Positions 54,628 to 63,059 of a stretch of 64,000 nucleotides of DNA are shown one piece after another. The position numbers and the translations under genes are program-made. Positions within the stretch are counted from its first letter, which is position 1. Each line of letters starts with the position of its first letter. The notes under the pieces are model-generated. The model saw nothing but the letters and a program-made list of their open reading frames with translations, searched no databases and had not been told where the DNA came from. The stretch lies in NCBI RefSeq assembly GCF_001693485.1, contig NZ_MAXC01000023.1, forward strand, positions 1-64,000, in the 5' to 3' direction. This stretch comes from Bradyrhizobium sp. LMTR 3. GTDB taxonomy: Bacteria > Pseudomonadota > Alphaproteobacteria > Rhizobiales > Xanthobacteraceae.

Positions 54628-55140
54628 ATGTCGAAGAGGATTGCGGTGGCGTTGGCCGCCACCTTGGCTGTGGCCACCATGATGTCCACACAGGCGCAAG
54701 CGCGCCCGGAACTGGTCGACATCAGCGGCGATTACGCGCCGGGCACGATCGTGGTGAAGACCCATGAACGGCGTCTCTATCTCATTCTCGAATCCGGCCG
54801 CGCCATGCGCTATCCGGTCGGCGTCGGCAAGGCCGGCAAGCAATGGTCGGGCACCACAAAGATCGACGGCAAGTATCTCAACCCGGCCTGGTCGCCCCCG
54901 AGCGAAGTCAGGCGCGACAAGCCTTATATGCCCGACGTGATTCCCGGCGGCTCGCCGCGCAACCCGATGGGCGTCGCGGCGATGACGCTGGCCGGCGGGG
55001 AGTATGCCATTCACGGCACCAACGTGCCGGGCTCGGTCGGCGGTTTCGTGTCCTACGGTTGTATCCGCATGCTCAACGACGACATCTCCGATCTCTACCG
55101 GCGCGTGCCGGTCGGAACCACCGTGACCGTCACGCGCTGA
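54628..55140 (+). CDS. L,D-transpeptidase (YkuD-family)
   Basis: A 170-residue exported protein. A signal peptide (about 1-26, AQA) is followed by a YkuD domain (about 40-168): TIVVKTHERRLYLILESGRAMRYPVGVG, IHGTNVPGSVGG and the active-site SYGCIRM. The catalytic Cys is in the SxGC motif, with Tyr in the usual His position. It makes 3-3 peptidoglycan crosslinks or attaches lipoproteins. Short rhizobial members like this one are common and usually redundant. Confidence 0.92.
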   Translation: MSKRIAVALAATLAVATMMSTQAQARPELVDISGDYAPGTIVVKTHERRLYLILESGRAMRYPVGVGKAGKQWSGTTKIDGKYLNPAWSPPSEVRRDKPYMPDVIPGGSPRNPMGVAAMTLAGGEYAIHGTNVPGSVGGFVSYGCIRMLNDDISDLYRRVPVGTTVTVTR

Positions 55141-55159
55141 TCTTCGGATTAGGTTGAGT

Positions 55160-55190
55160 AAAAGAGCCGTGCAATCACGCGGCTTTTTTA
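55160..55190. terminator. Intrinsic terminator shared by convergent genes
   Basis: AAAAGAGCCGTG, CAAT and CACGCGGCTTTTTT form a short GC stem with a two-base bulge and a strong T-run on the plus strand. The minus-strand nuclease gene stops at its edge. Confidence 0.75.
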
Positions 55191-55787
55191 TTGCGGCAGT
55201 GCTTGGCCCGCGTTCGCACACCAGCCGTTGCGGTGCCCGCCGCCATAGTTTCGCACATGACCTGCCGCGAGCATCGCCGTTGAAACATTTCCGGTGCGCC
55301 GCGTCGCGACATCAGCGACAACGCGGCCAGCATATTTGTCCGGCCCGATATTGAAGATCGTAACATCGCCTTCGCCGAGCAAAGCGCGCAACGCGCCCGT
55401 CGCGGCCTCCGCCATCTGCAATTCCCCAGGACACGATGCCTTCAATTCGGGCGCGTCGATGCCGCGCAGGCGTATGCGCGTGGTCGGCTCAACGCCGGGC
55501 GACAAATGCACCCGCGCCTCGAACGTGTCGCCATCGATGGTCCTGATAACATCGACGGAGTGGCGCACATCTGGACTTCCGGCCCGCTTCCAGACCGTCT
55601 CGGCATCGCGCGCCGCCTGACTGTCGGCAAAGTCAGGCAACGACCGGCGTACCCAATCCCGCACCGGCAGCGTCGTCGCCGCCGCCACGCAAAGCACGAA
55701 CATCCACGGCAAGGCCGCCGCAAACCAGCGGCGCCGCGGACCCCGGCGCGAGGTCCGGTAAGCATTTATCTTCTCATATGGAGGCAT
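55188..55787 (-). CDS. Staphylococcal-nuclease-like (thermonuclease) membrane-anchored protein
   Basis: A 199-residue protein. A basic N-terminus and one helix (about 21-42, RRWFAAALPWMFVLCVAAATTL) anchor it outward. The SNase fold has RTIDGDTFEARVHL, IRLRGIDAPE (metal and Arg positions), and PDKYAGRVVADVA. It would cut extracellular or periplasmic nucleic acid, though activity has not been shown in this group. The start at 55787 follows CGGGAAC, and the frame upstream to 55823 is not needed. Confidence 0.85.
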   Translation of the reverse strand: MPPYEKINAYRTSRRGPRRRWFAAALPWMFVLCVAAATTLPVRDWVRRSLPDFADSQAARDAETVWKRAGSPDVRHSVDVIRTIDGDTFEARVHLSPGVEPTTRIRLRGIDAPELKASCPGELQMAEAATGALRALLGEGDVTIFNIGPDKYAGRVVADVATRRTGNVSTAMLAAGHVRNYGGGHRNGWCANAGQALPQ

Positions 55788-55835
55788 GTTCCCGACTAAG
55801 AGCTGAGTCGGGCCGTCCGGCAAGAGCCGGTGCCG

Positions 55836-56045
55836 TCAAAAATCCGAAGCGATCCCTTTGCGCTCCCAATCGCCGTATCGGGTCGGTTCCAGTCCCTTCG
55901 GGCCCTGGAATTCCTTCTGCTGCGGCATGGCGCTGGCGTCAAAGGCCTTGCGGCGCGCTTCGGCCTCGGCAAGCGCGCGCTCGGCCGCGGGCGTCAGCTT
56001 CTTGCGTTCCGCAACCGGCGCGGGGGATGAAGAATTGTCGGTCAT
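55836..56045 (-). CDS. DUF1674 protein, SdhAF4-like succinate dehydrogenase assembly factor
   Basis: A 69-residue protein. The C-terminal signature QGPKGLEPTRYGDWERKG and SDF identifies DUF1674, the bacterial relative of the mitochondrial SdhAF4 (Sdh8) that binds flavinated SdhA. The helical N-terminus TPAAERALAEAEARR is also typical. GGGAGAG precedes the start at 56045. The sdh genes are not in this window. It is divergent from rsmB. Confidence 0.88.
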   Translation of the reverse strand: MTDNSSSPAPVAERKKLTPAAERALAEAEARRKAFDASAMPQQKEFQGPKGLEPTRYGDWERKGIASDF

Positions 56046-56204
56046 TGCAACTCTCCCATAGCACGGGATGAGCGCACAGATCACATCACAATCGGGAAAT
56101 TGTCTGTGGCGATTCTTACATTTGGCATATTCGCATGCCAAATGAGCGTTTCATTTCATTGGCATGAGCCGAAACCTTTCCGCCTTCCGAGACATTCCTG
56201 CTTC

Positions 56205-57554
56205 ATGCCCCCTTCACGATTCGCAGTACCTTCAGAAGTGCCCGGCCTTGCGGCGCGGCGGATTGCGGCTGATATTCTCGACGGCGTGCTCCACAAGCAT
56301 CGCACCCTCGACGACCAGCTCGACGGCGCAGGCGCCCATCCCGGACTGAAGGCGCTCGCCGATCGCGATCGCGCGTTGATGCGGCGGCTGGTGGCGACGA
56401 TCCTGCGGCGGCTCGGCACACTCGGCCATTTGCTGTCGCGCCTGCTCGATCGCGGCATTCCGACGGATGCGCCGCGGGCACAGAGCGCACTCCTGATCGG
56501 CGCTGCGCAGATTCTCTGGATGGACGTGCCTGATCACGCCGCCGTCGATCTTTCGGTGCGGCTGGTGCAATCGGACCGACGTGCCGCAAAGTATGCCGGC
56601 CTCGTCAACGCCGTGCTACGCCGTTGCGCTCGCGAGGGACAGCCGCTGATCGAGGAAGTCAAGTCGCAGACGCTTGATGTTCCGCCGTGGCTGTTGACGC
56701 GCTGGATCGGCGCCTATGGCGAGACCACCGCGCGCGAGATGGCGCGCGCCATCGGCCACGAGCCGTCCCTCGACATCACCGTGAAGACGGACGCGGCGCA
56801 ATGGGCGAGCCGCCTGCATGGCGAAACCTTGCCGACCGGAACGGTGCGCACGCTGCTGCAGGGTTCGGTGACCATGCTGCCCGGTTTCTCCGAGGGACAG
56901 TGGTGGGTGCAGGACGCCGCCGCCGCGCTGCCGGCGCGGTTGTTCGGCGATGTCGCCGGCAAGAGTATCGTCGACCTCTGCGCCGCGCCCGGCGGCAAGA
57001 CCGCGCAGCTCGCGCACGCCGGCGCGCGCGTCACCGCGGTCGATCGCTCGCCGGCGCGCATGGCGCGGCTGCGCGACAATTTAGCCCGGCTTTCGCTACA
57101 GGCCGATGACGTGGTGACCGATGCGGCCGAGTGGCAAGGCAACGGCAATGGCGGTTACGACGGCGTGCTGGTGGATGCGCCCTGCACCTCCACCGGCACC
57201 ATCCGCCGTCACCCCGATGTCGCCTGGCTGCGTCAGGAAGCCGACATTGCGGCGCTGTCCGCGCTACAGAAACGGTTGCTGCAAAAGGCGGTCGCCCTGC
57301 TCAAGCCGGGCGGAATGCTGGTCTATTGCACCTGTTCGCTGGAGCCCGAGGAAGGCGAACAGGCGGTGGCGTCCCTGCTCGCTACCGAATCGGGCATGCG
57401 CCGTGTCCCGGTCGAGGTGGACGAGGTCGCGGGCCTCAGCGAAATCGTGACCGCAAACGGCGATTTGCGCACCCTTCCCTGCCATTTGCCCCATGACGAC
57501 CCCCGGCTCGGCGGGCTGGATGGATTTTACGCGGCGCGGCTGGTTAAAACCTGA
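56205..57554 (+). CDS. rsmB: 16S rRNA (cytosine-967-C5) methyltransferase RsmB
   Basis: A 449-residue m5C methyltransferase. An N-terminal NusB-like domain (about 14-150: AARRIAADILDGVLHKHRTLDDQL) precedes the catalytic domain with VDLCAAPGGKTAQLAHAGARV (SAM binding), LVDAPCTSTGTIRRHPD (first active Cys) and LVYCTCSLEPEEGEQ (second Cys). The start at 56205 is chosen from the NusB-like onset. The upstream frame to 56100 has no resemblance. It is followed by the heparinase and purH in the same direction. Confidence 0.94.
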   Translation: MPPSRFAVPSEVPGLAARRIAADILDGVLHKHRTLDDQLDGAGAHPGLKALADRDRALMRRLVATILRRLGTLGHLLSRLLDRGIPTDAPRAQSALLIGAAQILWMDVPDHAAVDLSVRLVQSDRRAAKYAGLVNAVLRRCAREGQPLIEEVKSQTLDVPPWLLTRWIGAYGETTAREMARAIGHEPSLDITVKTDAAQWASRLHGETLPTGTVRTLLQGSVTMLPGFSEGQWWVQDAAAALPARLFGDVAGKSIVDLCAAPGGKTAQLAHAGARVTAVDRSPARMARLRDNLARLSLQADDVVTDAAEWQGNGNGGYDGVLVDAPCTSTGTIRRHPDVAWLRQEADIAALSALQKRLLQKAVALLKPGGMLVYCTCSLEPEEGEQAVASLLATESGMRRVPVEVDEVAGLSEIVTANGDLRTLPCHLPHDDPRLGGLDGFYAARLVKT

Positions 57555-57678
57555 TTTTAGACCTGAATCAGCCTGCCTTCGGGTGATTCGTCCGTTTTCA
57601 AGATGGTGTCTTACCGGCGTTTCCGGATTAAAAGGATTCGCCAGAATACCCCTCCCTCTCCTTAAGCCAAGGCACGGC

Positions 57679-59433
57679 GTGTCGGTCGCTCAACGCAGAC
57701 GCATCTCGACGCTTATCATGAGCCGCTCGGCGCGCACCGTGATCGCACGCGCGACCGGCGCCTCCGTGGCGGTATCGCGGCTGTGGCCGGGCCGCGCCGA
57801 CCGGCTGATCATCGCCCCGCACGATCTGCGCACCGCGGACGCCACCCGCGCCGCGGAAATCTATGCCGGCCGCTTCGTGTTCGCCGGCAAAATCGTCACC
57901 TGCCATGGCCGCTCGATCTTCGATCTCGAGCCGCCGTCGGAAGATTGGGAAGTAGCCCTGCTCGGCTTCGGCTGGCTGCGCCACCTGCGCGCCGCCGACA
58001 CCGCGCTGACCCGCGCCAATGCCCGCTCGCTGGTCGACGACTGGATATCGAATCCGGCGCGCAAGCGGCCGCTCGAACGCCGCCCTGACGTGCTGGCCCG
58101 CCGCGTGATCTCGCTGTTGTCGCAGGCGCCGCTGGTGCTCGGCGACACCGACGGAAAATTCTATCGCAAATATCTGCGCGGGCTCACTCGAGAAATCCGC
58201 TATCTGCGCTACACGATGCTCGACATCGCCGATGGTGTGCCGCGGCTGCAGGTCCTGATCGCGCTGTGCTACGCCTCGCTGTGCCTGGCCAATCAGGCGC
58301 GACACATCCGCTCCGCCACGCGACGGCTTTCCGACGAATTGCAGCGCCAGATCCAGCCCGACGGCGGGCATATTTCGCGCAACCCCGGCGCGCTGGTCGA
58401 ACTGCTCAGCGACCTCCTGCCCCTGCGTCAGACCTTTGCCGCCCGCAACATCGCGCCGCCGCCCGCGCTGTTGAATGCGATCGACCGCATGATGCCGATG
58501 TTGCGCTTCTTCCGTCATGGCGACGGCAGCTTCGCGCTGTTCAACGGCATGAGCAACGCACCCTCGGACCTGGTGGCGACGCTGCTCGCCTATGACGACA
58601 CGCACGGCGTGCCGATGGCGAACATGCCGCATACCGGTTTCCAGCGCCTCGACGCCGGCACGACGACCGTCATCATCGACACCGGCCCGCCGCCGCCGCC
58701 GAATGTCAGCCAGGAAGCGCACGCCGGCTGTCTCTCGTTCGAACTGTCTTCGGGGCCGAGCCGGATCGTGGTCAATTGCGGGATGCCCTCGACCGGCCGG
58801 GACAATTGGCGCACCTTTGCACGCAGCACCGCGGCGCATTCGACCCTGACCTATCACGAGGCGTCCTCGTGCCAGTTCGTCGAATTGTCGGCGATGAAGC
58901 GCCTGCTGCAGGGCGCGCCGGTCGTCAGCGGTCCGGCCAACGTGGAAAGCTATCGCGAGGCGGTGGCCGACGGCGATCTCCTGACCACCTCGCATGACGG
59001 CTATCTCGCACGCTTCGGCGTCGTGCATCGCCGGGTGCTGATGATCTCCCATGACGGCGCAAGGCTCGACGGCGAGGACACGGTGTCGCCGGCGCCGGGG
59101 ACGCGCATCAAGGGCGCGGAGACCGATTTTGCGCTACGGTTTCATCTTCATCCCGCGGTGAAGGCCAGCCGCCTCAGCGATGCGCGCGGCGTCATGCTGG
59201 TATTGCCCAACCGCGACGTCTGGACCTTCGAGGCGCTCGACGACAAGGTCGATCTCGAGGACAGCGTATTTCTGGCCGGCAATGACGGCCCGCGCCGCAC
59301 CGCCCAGATCGTGATCCGCCAGGATTCCCGCCACGCCTCCTCGATCCGCTGGAGCTTTGTCCGCTCGAGCACGTCGGCGGGCGCCACCAACGCCCGGCGC
59401 ACTGCGCGGCGCGAGCCGGAATTGCCGCTCTAA
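57679..59433 (+). CDS. Heparinase II/III family protein
   Basis: A 584-residue protein. The N-terminal part (about 20-330) is an all-helical toroid-like region (LLGFGWLRHLRAADTALTRANAR, SDELQRQIQPDGGHISRNPGALVELLSDLLPLRQ). The C-terminal part (about 345-560) is the heparinase II/III beta-region, with HAGCLSFELSSGPSRIVVNCGMPS, RSTAAHSTLTYHEASS and FHLHPAV. The role is unknown, but in this genus it lies between rsmB and purH and is probably involved in envelope polysaccharide turnover. A GTG at 57679 with AAGG before it is used, as the family begins SVAQRRRIST. Confidence 0.88.
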   Translation: MSVAQRRRISTLIMSRSARTVIARATGASVAVSRLWPGRADRLIIAPHDLRTADATRAAEIYAGRFVFAGKIVTCHGRSIFDLEPPSEDWEVALLGFGWLRHLRAADTALTRANARSLVDDWISNPARKRPLERRPDVLARRVISLLSQAPLVLGDTDGKFYRKYLRGLTREIRYLRYTMLDIADGVPRLQVLIALCYASLCLANQARHIRSATRRLSDELQRQIQPDGGHISRNPGALVELLSDLLPLRQTFAARNIAPPPALLNAIDRMMPMLRFFRHGDGSFALFNGMSNAPSDLVATLLAYDDTHGVPMANMPHTGFQRLDAGTTTVIIDTGPPPPPNVSQEAHAGCLSFELSSGPSRIVVNCGMPSTGRDNWRTFARSTAAHSTLTYHEASSCQFVELSAMKRLLQGAPVVSGPANVESYREAVADGDLLTTSHDGYLARFGVVHRRVLMISHDGARLDGEDTVSPAPGTRIKGAETDFALRFHLHPAVKASRLSDARGVMLVLPNRDVWTFEALDDKVDLEDSVFLAGNDGPRRTAQIVIRQDSRHASSIRWSFVRSSTSAGATNARRTARREPELPL

Positions 59434-59599
59434 AGTCTTCTACAGAGATAGCAACCTGCCCCCATTGTGAACCCCGCCAAAAGCTGCTAACCAGCCCGCG
59501 CTCGCGCGACTGGCGACTTTGGATGGAGCACCATCGGGAAGCGCGAGAGTAATCGCCGCGCGCCTGGGCATAAGCATCCCCTAACAAAGGACCTTGCCC

Positions 59600-61192
59600 A
59601 TGACCGATACGACCCGCCGCGTGACCCGCGCTCTATTGTCCGTTTCCGACAAGACCAGCCTGATCGAATTTGCCAAGGCGCTTGCTGACCATGGCGTCGA
59701 ACTCGTCTCCACCGGCGGCACGGCGAAGGCAATCGCCGCCGCGGGGCTGAAGGTCAAGGACGTCTCCGAACTCACCGGCTTCCCCGAAATGATGGACGGC
59801 CGGGTCAAGACGCTGCATCCGAAGGTGCATGGCGGCCTGCTCGCGATCCGCGACAACAAGGAGCACGCCGACGCCATGAAGGCGCACGGCATCGCGCCGA
59901 TCGATCTGCTCGTCGTCAACCTCTACCCGTTCGAGGCGACCGTCGACAAAGGCGCTGGCTATGAAGACTGCATCGAGAATATCGATATCGGCGGGCCCGC
60001 GATGATCCGGGCGGCCGCCAAGAACCACGACGATGTCGCCGTTGTCGTCGAGGCGCAGGACTATCAGGCCGTGCTCGACGAACTCGCCGCCAACAAGGGC
60101 GCCACGACGCTCGCGCTGCGCCGCCGCCTCGCCGCAAAAGCCTATGCGCGTACTGCCGCCTACGATGCCGCGATCTCGAACTGGTTTGCTACAGAGCTCA
60201 AGGACAACGCGCCGGATTTCCGCGCCTTCGGCGGCCGGCTGATCCAGTCCTTGCGCTATGGCGAGAACCCGCACCAGACCGCGGCGTTTTATGCGACGCC
60301 CGACAAGCGGCCCGGCGTCTCCACCGCGCGCCAGTTGCAGGGCAAGGAACTTTCTTACAACAACATCAACGATACCGATGCGGCTTACGAATGCGTCGGC
60401 GAGTTCGATCCGCAGCGCACCGCGGCCTGCGTTATCGTAAAACATGCAAACCCCTGCGGCGTTGCGGAGGGACCCGATCTCGTCACCGCCTATCGCCGCG
60501 CGCTCGCCTGCGACTCGACGTCGGCCTATGGCGGCATCATCGCAGTCAACCGCACGCTGGATGCGGAGGCGGCGCGCGCCATCATCGGCATTTTCACCGA
60601 AGTGATCATCGCCCCCGACGCCACCGAAGAGGCGATCTCGATCATCGGCAGCCGGCGCAATTTGCGCCTGTTGCTCGCGGGCGGCCTGCCCGACCCGCGC
60701 ACGGTCGGCCTGACCGCCAAGACGGTCGCCGGCGGCTTGCTGGTGCAGAGCCGCGACAATGCGGTGGTCGAGGACATGGACATCAAGATTGCGACCAAGC
60801 GCGCCCCGACCGACGCCGAACTGCGCGATCTCAAATTCGCCTTCCGCGTCGCCAAGCACGTCAAGTCGAACACCATCATTTACGCCAAGGATCTCGCCAC
60901 TGTCGGCATCGGTGCCGGCCAGATGAGCCGGGTCGATTCGGCGCGTATTGCCGCCCGCAAGGCACAGGATGCTGCGGCCGAAATGAAGCTGGCCGAACCG
61001 TTGACCAAAGGCTCTGTCGTCGCATCCGATGCGTTCTTCCCCTTCGCCGACGGCATGCTGGCCTGCATCGAAGCCGGCGCAACGGCCGTGATCCAGCCCG
61101 GCGGTTCGATGCGCGATGAAGAAGTAATCAAGGCCGCCGACGACCACGGCATCGCCATGGTGTTCACCGGCGTCAGGCATTTCAGGCACTGA
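59600..61192 (+). CDS. purH: Bifunctional AICAR formyltransferase / IMP cyclohydrolase
   Basis: A 530-residue enzyme for the last two steps of IMP synthesis. The N-terminal IMPCH domain (about 1-195) has ALLSVSDKTSL, VSTGGTAKAI, GRVKTLHPKVHGGLL and NLYPFE. The C-terminal AICARFT domain has LRYGENPHQTAAFY, IVKHANPCGVA (the KHxNPCG motif), the SAYGGIIAVN segment and SDAFFPFADG. Formyl-THF comes from the folate cycle that includes folD here. AAAGGA is 8 bases before the ATG. The spacer downstream is full of repeats. Confidence 0.97.
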   Translation: MTDTTRRVTRALLSVSDKTSLIEFAKALADHGVELVSTGGTAKAIAAAGLKVKDVSELTGFPEMMDGRVKTLHPKVHGGLLAIRDNKEHADAMKAHGIAPIDLLVVNLYPFEATVDKGAGYEDCIENIDIGGPAMIRAAAKNHDDVAVVVEAQDYQAVLDELAANKGATTLALRRRLAAKAYARTAAYDAAISNWFATELKDNAPDFRAFGGRLIQSLRYGENPHQTAAFYATPDKRPGVSTARQLQGKELSYNNINDTDAAYECVGEFDPQRTAACVIVKHANPCGVAEGPDLVTAYRRALACDSTSAYGGIIAVNRTLDAEAARAIIGIFTEVIIAPDATEEAISIIGSRRNLRLLLAGGLPDPRTVGLTAKTVAGGLLVQSRDNAVVEDMDIKIATKRAPTDAELRDLKFAFRVAKHVKSNTIIYAKDLATVGIGAGQMSRVDSARIAARKAQDAAAEMKLAEPLTKGSVVASDAFFPFADGMLACIEAGATAVIQPGGSMRDEEVIKAADDHGIAMVFTGVRHFRH

Positions 61193-61197
61193 TGCGC

Positions 61198-61336
61198 GTC
61201 GTCCCTGCCTCCGTGCGCAATCGCGCACTCGGCGCAGGGACTCATAACCACAGGTTTGCGTTGTTGACGAAGGCCGTCTACCCGCGCGCGAAATAATTTG
61301 CGCCGCGGCGTATGGGTCCCGCTTGCCCAGGACGAC
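61198..61336. repeat. Complex palindromic repeat downstream of purH (GTCGTCCCTGC...CCAGGACGAC)
   Basis: Outer arms GTCGTCCCTGCC and GCCCAGGACGAC are inverse. The inner GCGCAATCGCGCACTCGGCGC is self-pairing. It begins 5 bases after the purH stop codon. Confidence 0.7.
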
Positions 61337-61343
61337 GAGGTTC

Positions 61344-61417
61344 GTAGGGTGGGCAAAGGCGCGCATGCGCCGTGCCCACCATCTATCGGCGATCGCACTT
61401 CTCGATGGTGGGCACGC
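61344..61417. repeat. Palindromic repeat (GTAGGGTGGGCAAAGGCGC...GGTGGGCACGC)
   Basis: Contains GGGTGGGCAAAGGCGCGC and GCGCCGTGCCCACC as inverse halves, then a second direct GATGGTGGGCACGC. It is a common intergenic element in Bradyrhizobium-like genomes. Confidence 0.7.
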
Positions 61418-61430
61418 TATCGGTCGTCGT

Positions 61431-61529
61431 CGTCACCCGCGAAAGCGGGTGACCCAGTATTCCAGAGACGTCAGTGATTCAACCGAGAAGCCGCGGCGTA
61501 CTGGATCCCCCGCATGCGCGGGGGATGAC
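61431..61529. repeat. Palindromic repeat (CGTCACCCGCGAAAGCGGGTGACCCAGT...ACTGGATCCCCCGCATGCGCGGGGGATGAC)
   Basis: Left hairpin CACCCGCGAAAGCGGGTG and right hairpin ATCCCCCGCATGCGCGGGGGAT flank an asymmetric centre bounded by CCAGT and ACTGG, also inverse. It ends about 17 bases before the MFS stop codon. Confidence 0.75.
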
Positions 61530-61545
61530 AAGGGGATGCGGTCCC

Positions 61546-62931
61546 TCACTCCCGCACGCGCGTCAGCAGCGCCAGGCCCGCGACGAAGAACACCACCAGC
61601 AGCGCCATGCCGGCTTTCTGGCTTGCGGTTACGGCCGTGATCGCGCCGATCAGGAGTGGGCCGATGAACGACGTCACCTTTCCGGTCAGCGCGAACAATC
61701 CAAAGTATTGCGCGATGCGATCCTTCGGCGCGAGACGGATCAGCAGCGTGCGCGACGCCGCCTGCAGCGGGCCGCCGGCCGCGCCGATCAGGCACCCGAG
61801 CACGAGATAGGCCCGCTCGGCGGCGCCGGAGAACAGCGCGCCGCCCGGCACCGGTGGCGCGACCTTCACGAACAGGATCGAATCCTTGTCGACCAGCAAG
61901 ATCGCGACGAGCGCAAGCAGCAGGATCGTGAGGCTGCCGGCGATGACGCGCTTGGGTCCGAGCCTGTCGTCGAGCTTGCCGCCGAGCCAGGCGCCGAAGG
62001 TGCCCGCGATCGCCAGCAGAATTCCGAACGTCCCGATCTGGATCGTGTGCCAGCCGAAGGTGCCGGCGGCGTAGATGCCGCCGAAGGCAAACAGCGACAC
62101 CAGCCCGTCGGTATAGATCATGTTGGCGAGCAGGAACGTCGCCATCGATTTCTGCTTCGGCAATTCGCCGAGTGTTCGCCTGAGTCCGCTCAATCCTTCG
62201 CGCACCGCCTCGCGGATCGGACGCCTGGCCGGATAATCCGGCGTGAGCAGGAACATCGGCGTCACGAAAATGACGAACCAGATGGCGGTCAAGGGACCAG
62301 TGATGCGATCGCCCTGGTGCGTAACCGGATCGAGACCAAACAACGGCGCGAGGCCGAACAGTGTACGCCCAGTCTCGGGACTGGCCGCCAGAAAACCGAG
62401 CACGAGGATGAGGCTGAGGATACCGCCGATATAGCCGGTCGCCCATCCGGTGCCGGACAACCGCCCGATTCTGTCCGGCGGCACCAGCGTCGGCATCATC
62501 GCATTGTTGAAGACGGTGGCGAATTCGACACCAATGCTCGCGATCGCATAGGCCAACAGCAGTGGCGGGATGACGCTGGGGTCGCCCGGCTTTCCGAACC
62601 ACATCAGGCAGGAGCCGATCACCAAAAGCGACCCGAAGCCGGCGATCCACGGCTTGCGACGGCCGCTGGCGTCGGCGATGGCACCCAGCACCGGCGACAG
62701 CAGCGCGATCATCAGACCGGCGGCGGCGGTGGCGAATCCCCACAGCGCCTGCCCCCTCGCCGGATCCGGCGCGACGAAGCCCGCGAAATAGGGCGCGAAG
62801 ACAAACGTGGTGATCAGCGTGAAATAAGGCTGCGCGGCCCAATCGAAGAAGATCCAACTCACGACGGCGGCGCGGCGTGGATATGCCCTTGGAATCTCGG
62901 CGCCAACTGCCTCGGAAGCGATCACCGCCAT
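61546..62931 (-). CDS. MFS transporter of the UMF1/Atg22-like family
   Basis: A 461-residue membrane protein with about 11-12 helices. The N-terminal FFDWAAQPYFTLITTFVFAPYF is the UMF1 hallmark, and the loop LGAIADASGRRKPWIAG is the MFS A-like motif. The central stretch WATGYIGGILSLILVLGFLA and the C-terminal GAAGGPLQAASRTLL fit the same family. Substrates of bacterial members are unknown, and nutrient or amino-acid efflux is possible. The start at 62931 has AAGGAAA 9 bases upstream. It is divergent from the ggt gene across 128 bases. Confidence 0.9.
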   Translation of the reverse strand: MAVIASEAVGAEIPRAYPRRAAVVSWIFFDWAAQPYFTLITTFVFAPYFAGFVAPDPARGQALWGFATAAAGLMIALLSPVLGAIADASGRRKPWIAGFGSLLVIGSCLMWFGKPGDPSVIPPLLLAYAIASIGVEFATVFNNAMMPTLVPPDRIGRLSGTGWATGYIGGILSLILVLGFLAASPETGRTLFGLAPLFGLDPVTHQGDRITGPLTAIWFVIFVTPMFLLTPDYPARRPIREAVREGLSGLRRTLGELPKQKSMATFLLANMIYTDGLVSLFAFGGIYAAGTFGWHTIQIGTFGILLAIAGTFGAWLGGKLDDRLGPKRVIAGSLTILLLALVAILLVDKDSILFVKVAPPVPGGALFSGAAERAYLVLGCLIGAAGGPLQAASRTLLIRLAPKDRIAQYFGLFALTGKVTSFIGPLLIGAITAVTASQKAGMALLVVFFVAGLALLTRVRE

Positions 62932-63059
62932 GCCGGATATTTCCTTCAAAAGTCTCGCGAAGCGTTTTGCGTGCCGAAACCGAACCCATATAGCATGCGT
63001 CACCAACGCTGGCGCTGTTGCCCACACGCCACACAGGCTCAAACTACGGCGGATTTTCG

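Larger units (their letters stand above)
61193..61545. other. Intergenic region, 353 bp, composed almost entirely of palindromic repeats
   Basis: Three elements fill the space between purH and the convergent MFS gene. 61198-61336 opens GTCGTCCCTGCCTCC and closes CCAGGACGAC with GCAGGGACTCATAACCACAGG inside. 61344-61417 is TAGGGTGGGCAAAGGCGC and its inverse GGTGGGCACG. 61431-61529 is CGTCACCCGCGAAAGCGGG and CCCGCATGCGCGGGGGATGAC. No gene was seen. Confidence 0.75.

Noticed and set aside
59633..61366. Minus-strand ORF of 577 residues antisense to purH
   Set aside because: purH is well supported; the antisense product has no recognisable motif and begins in a repeat.
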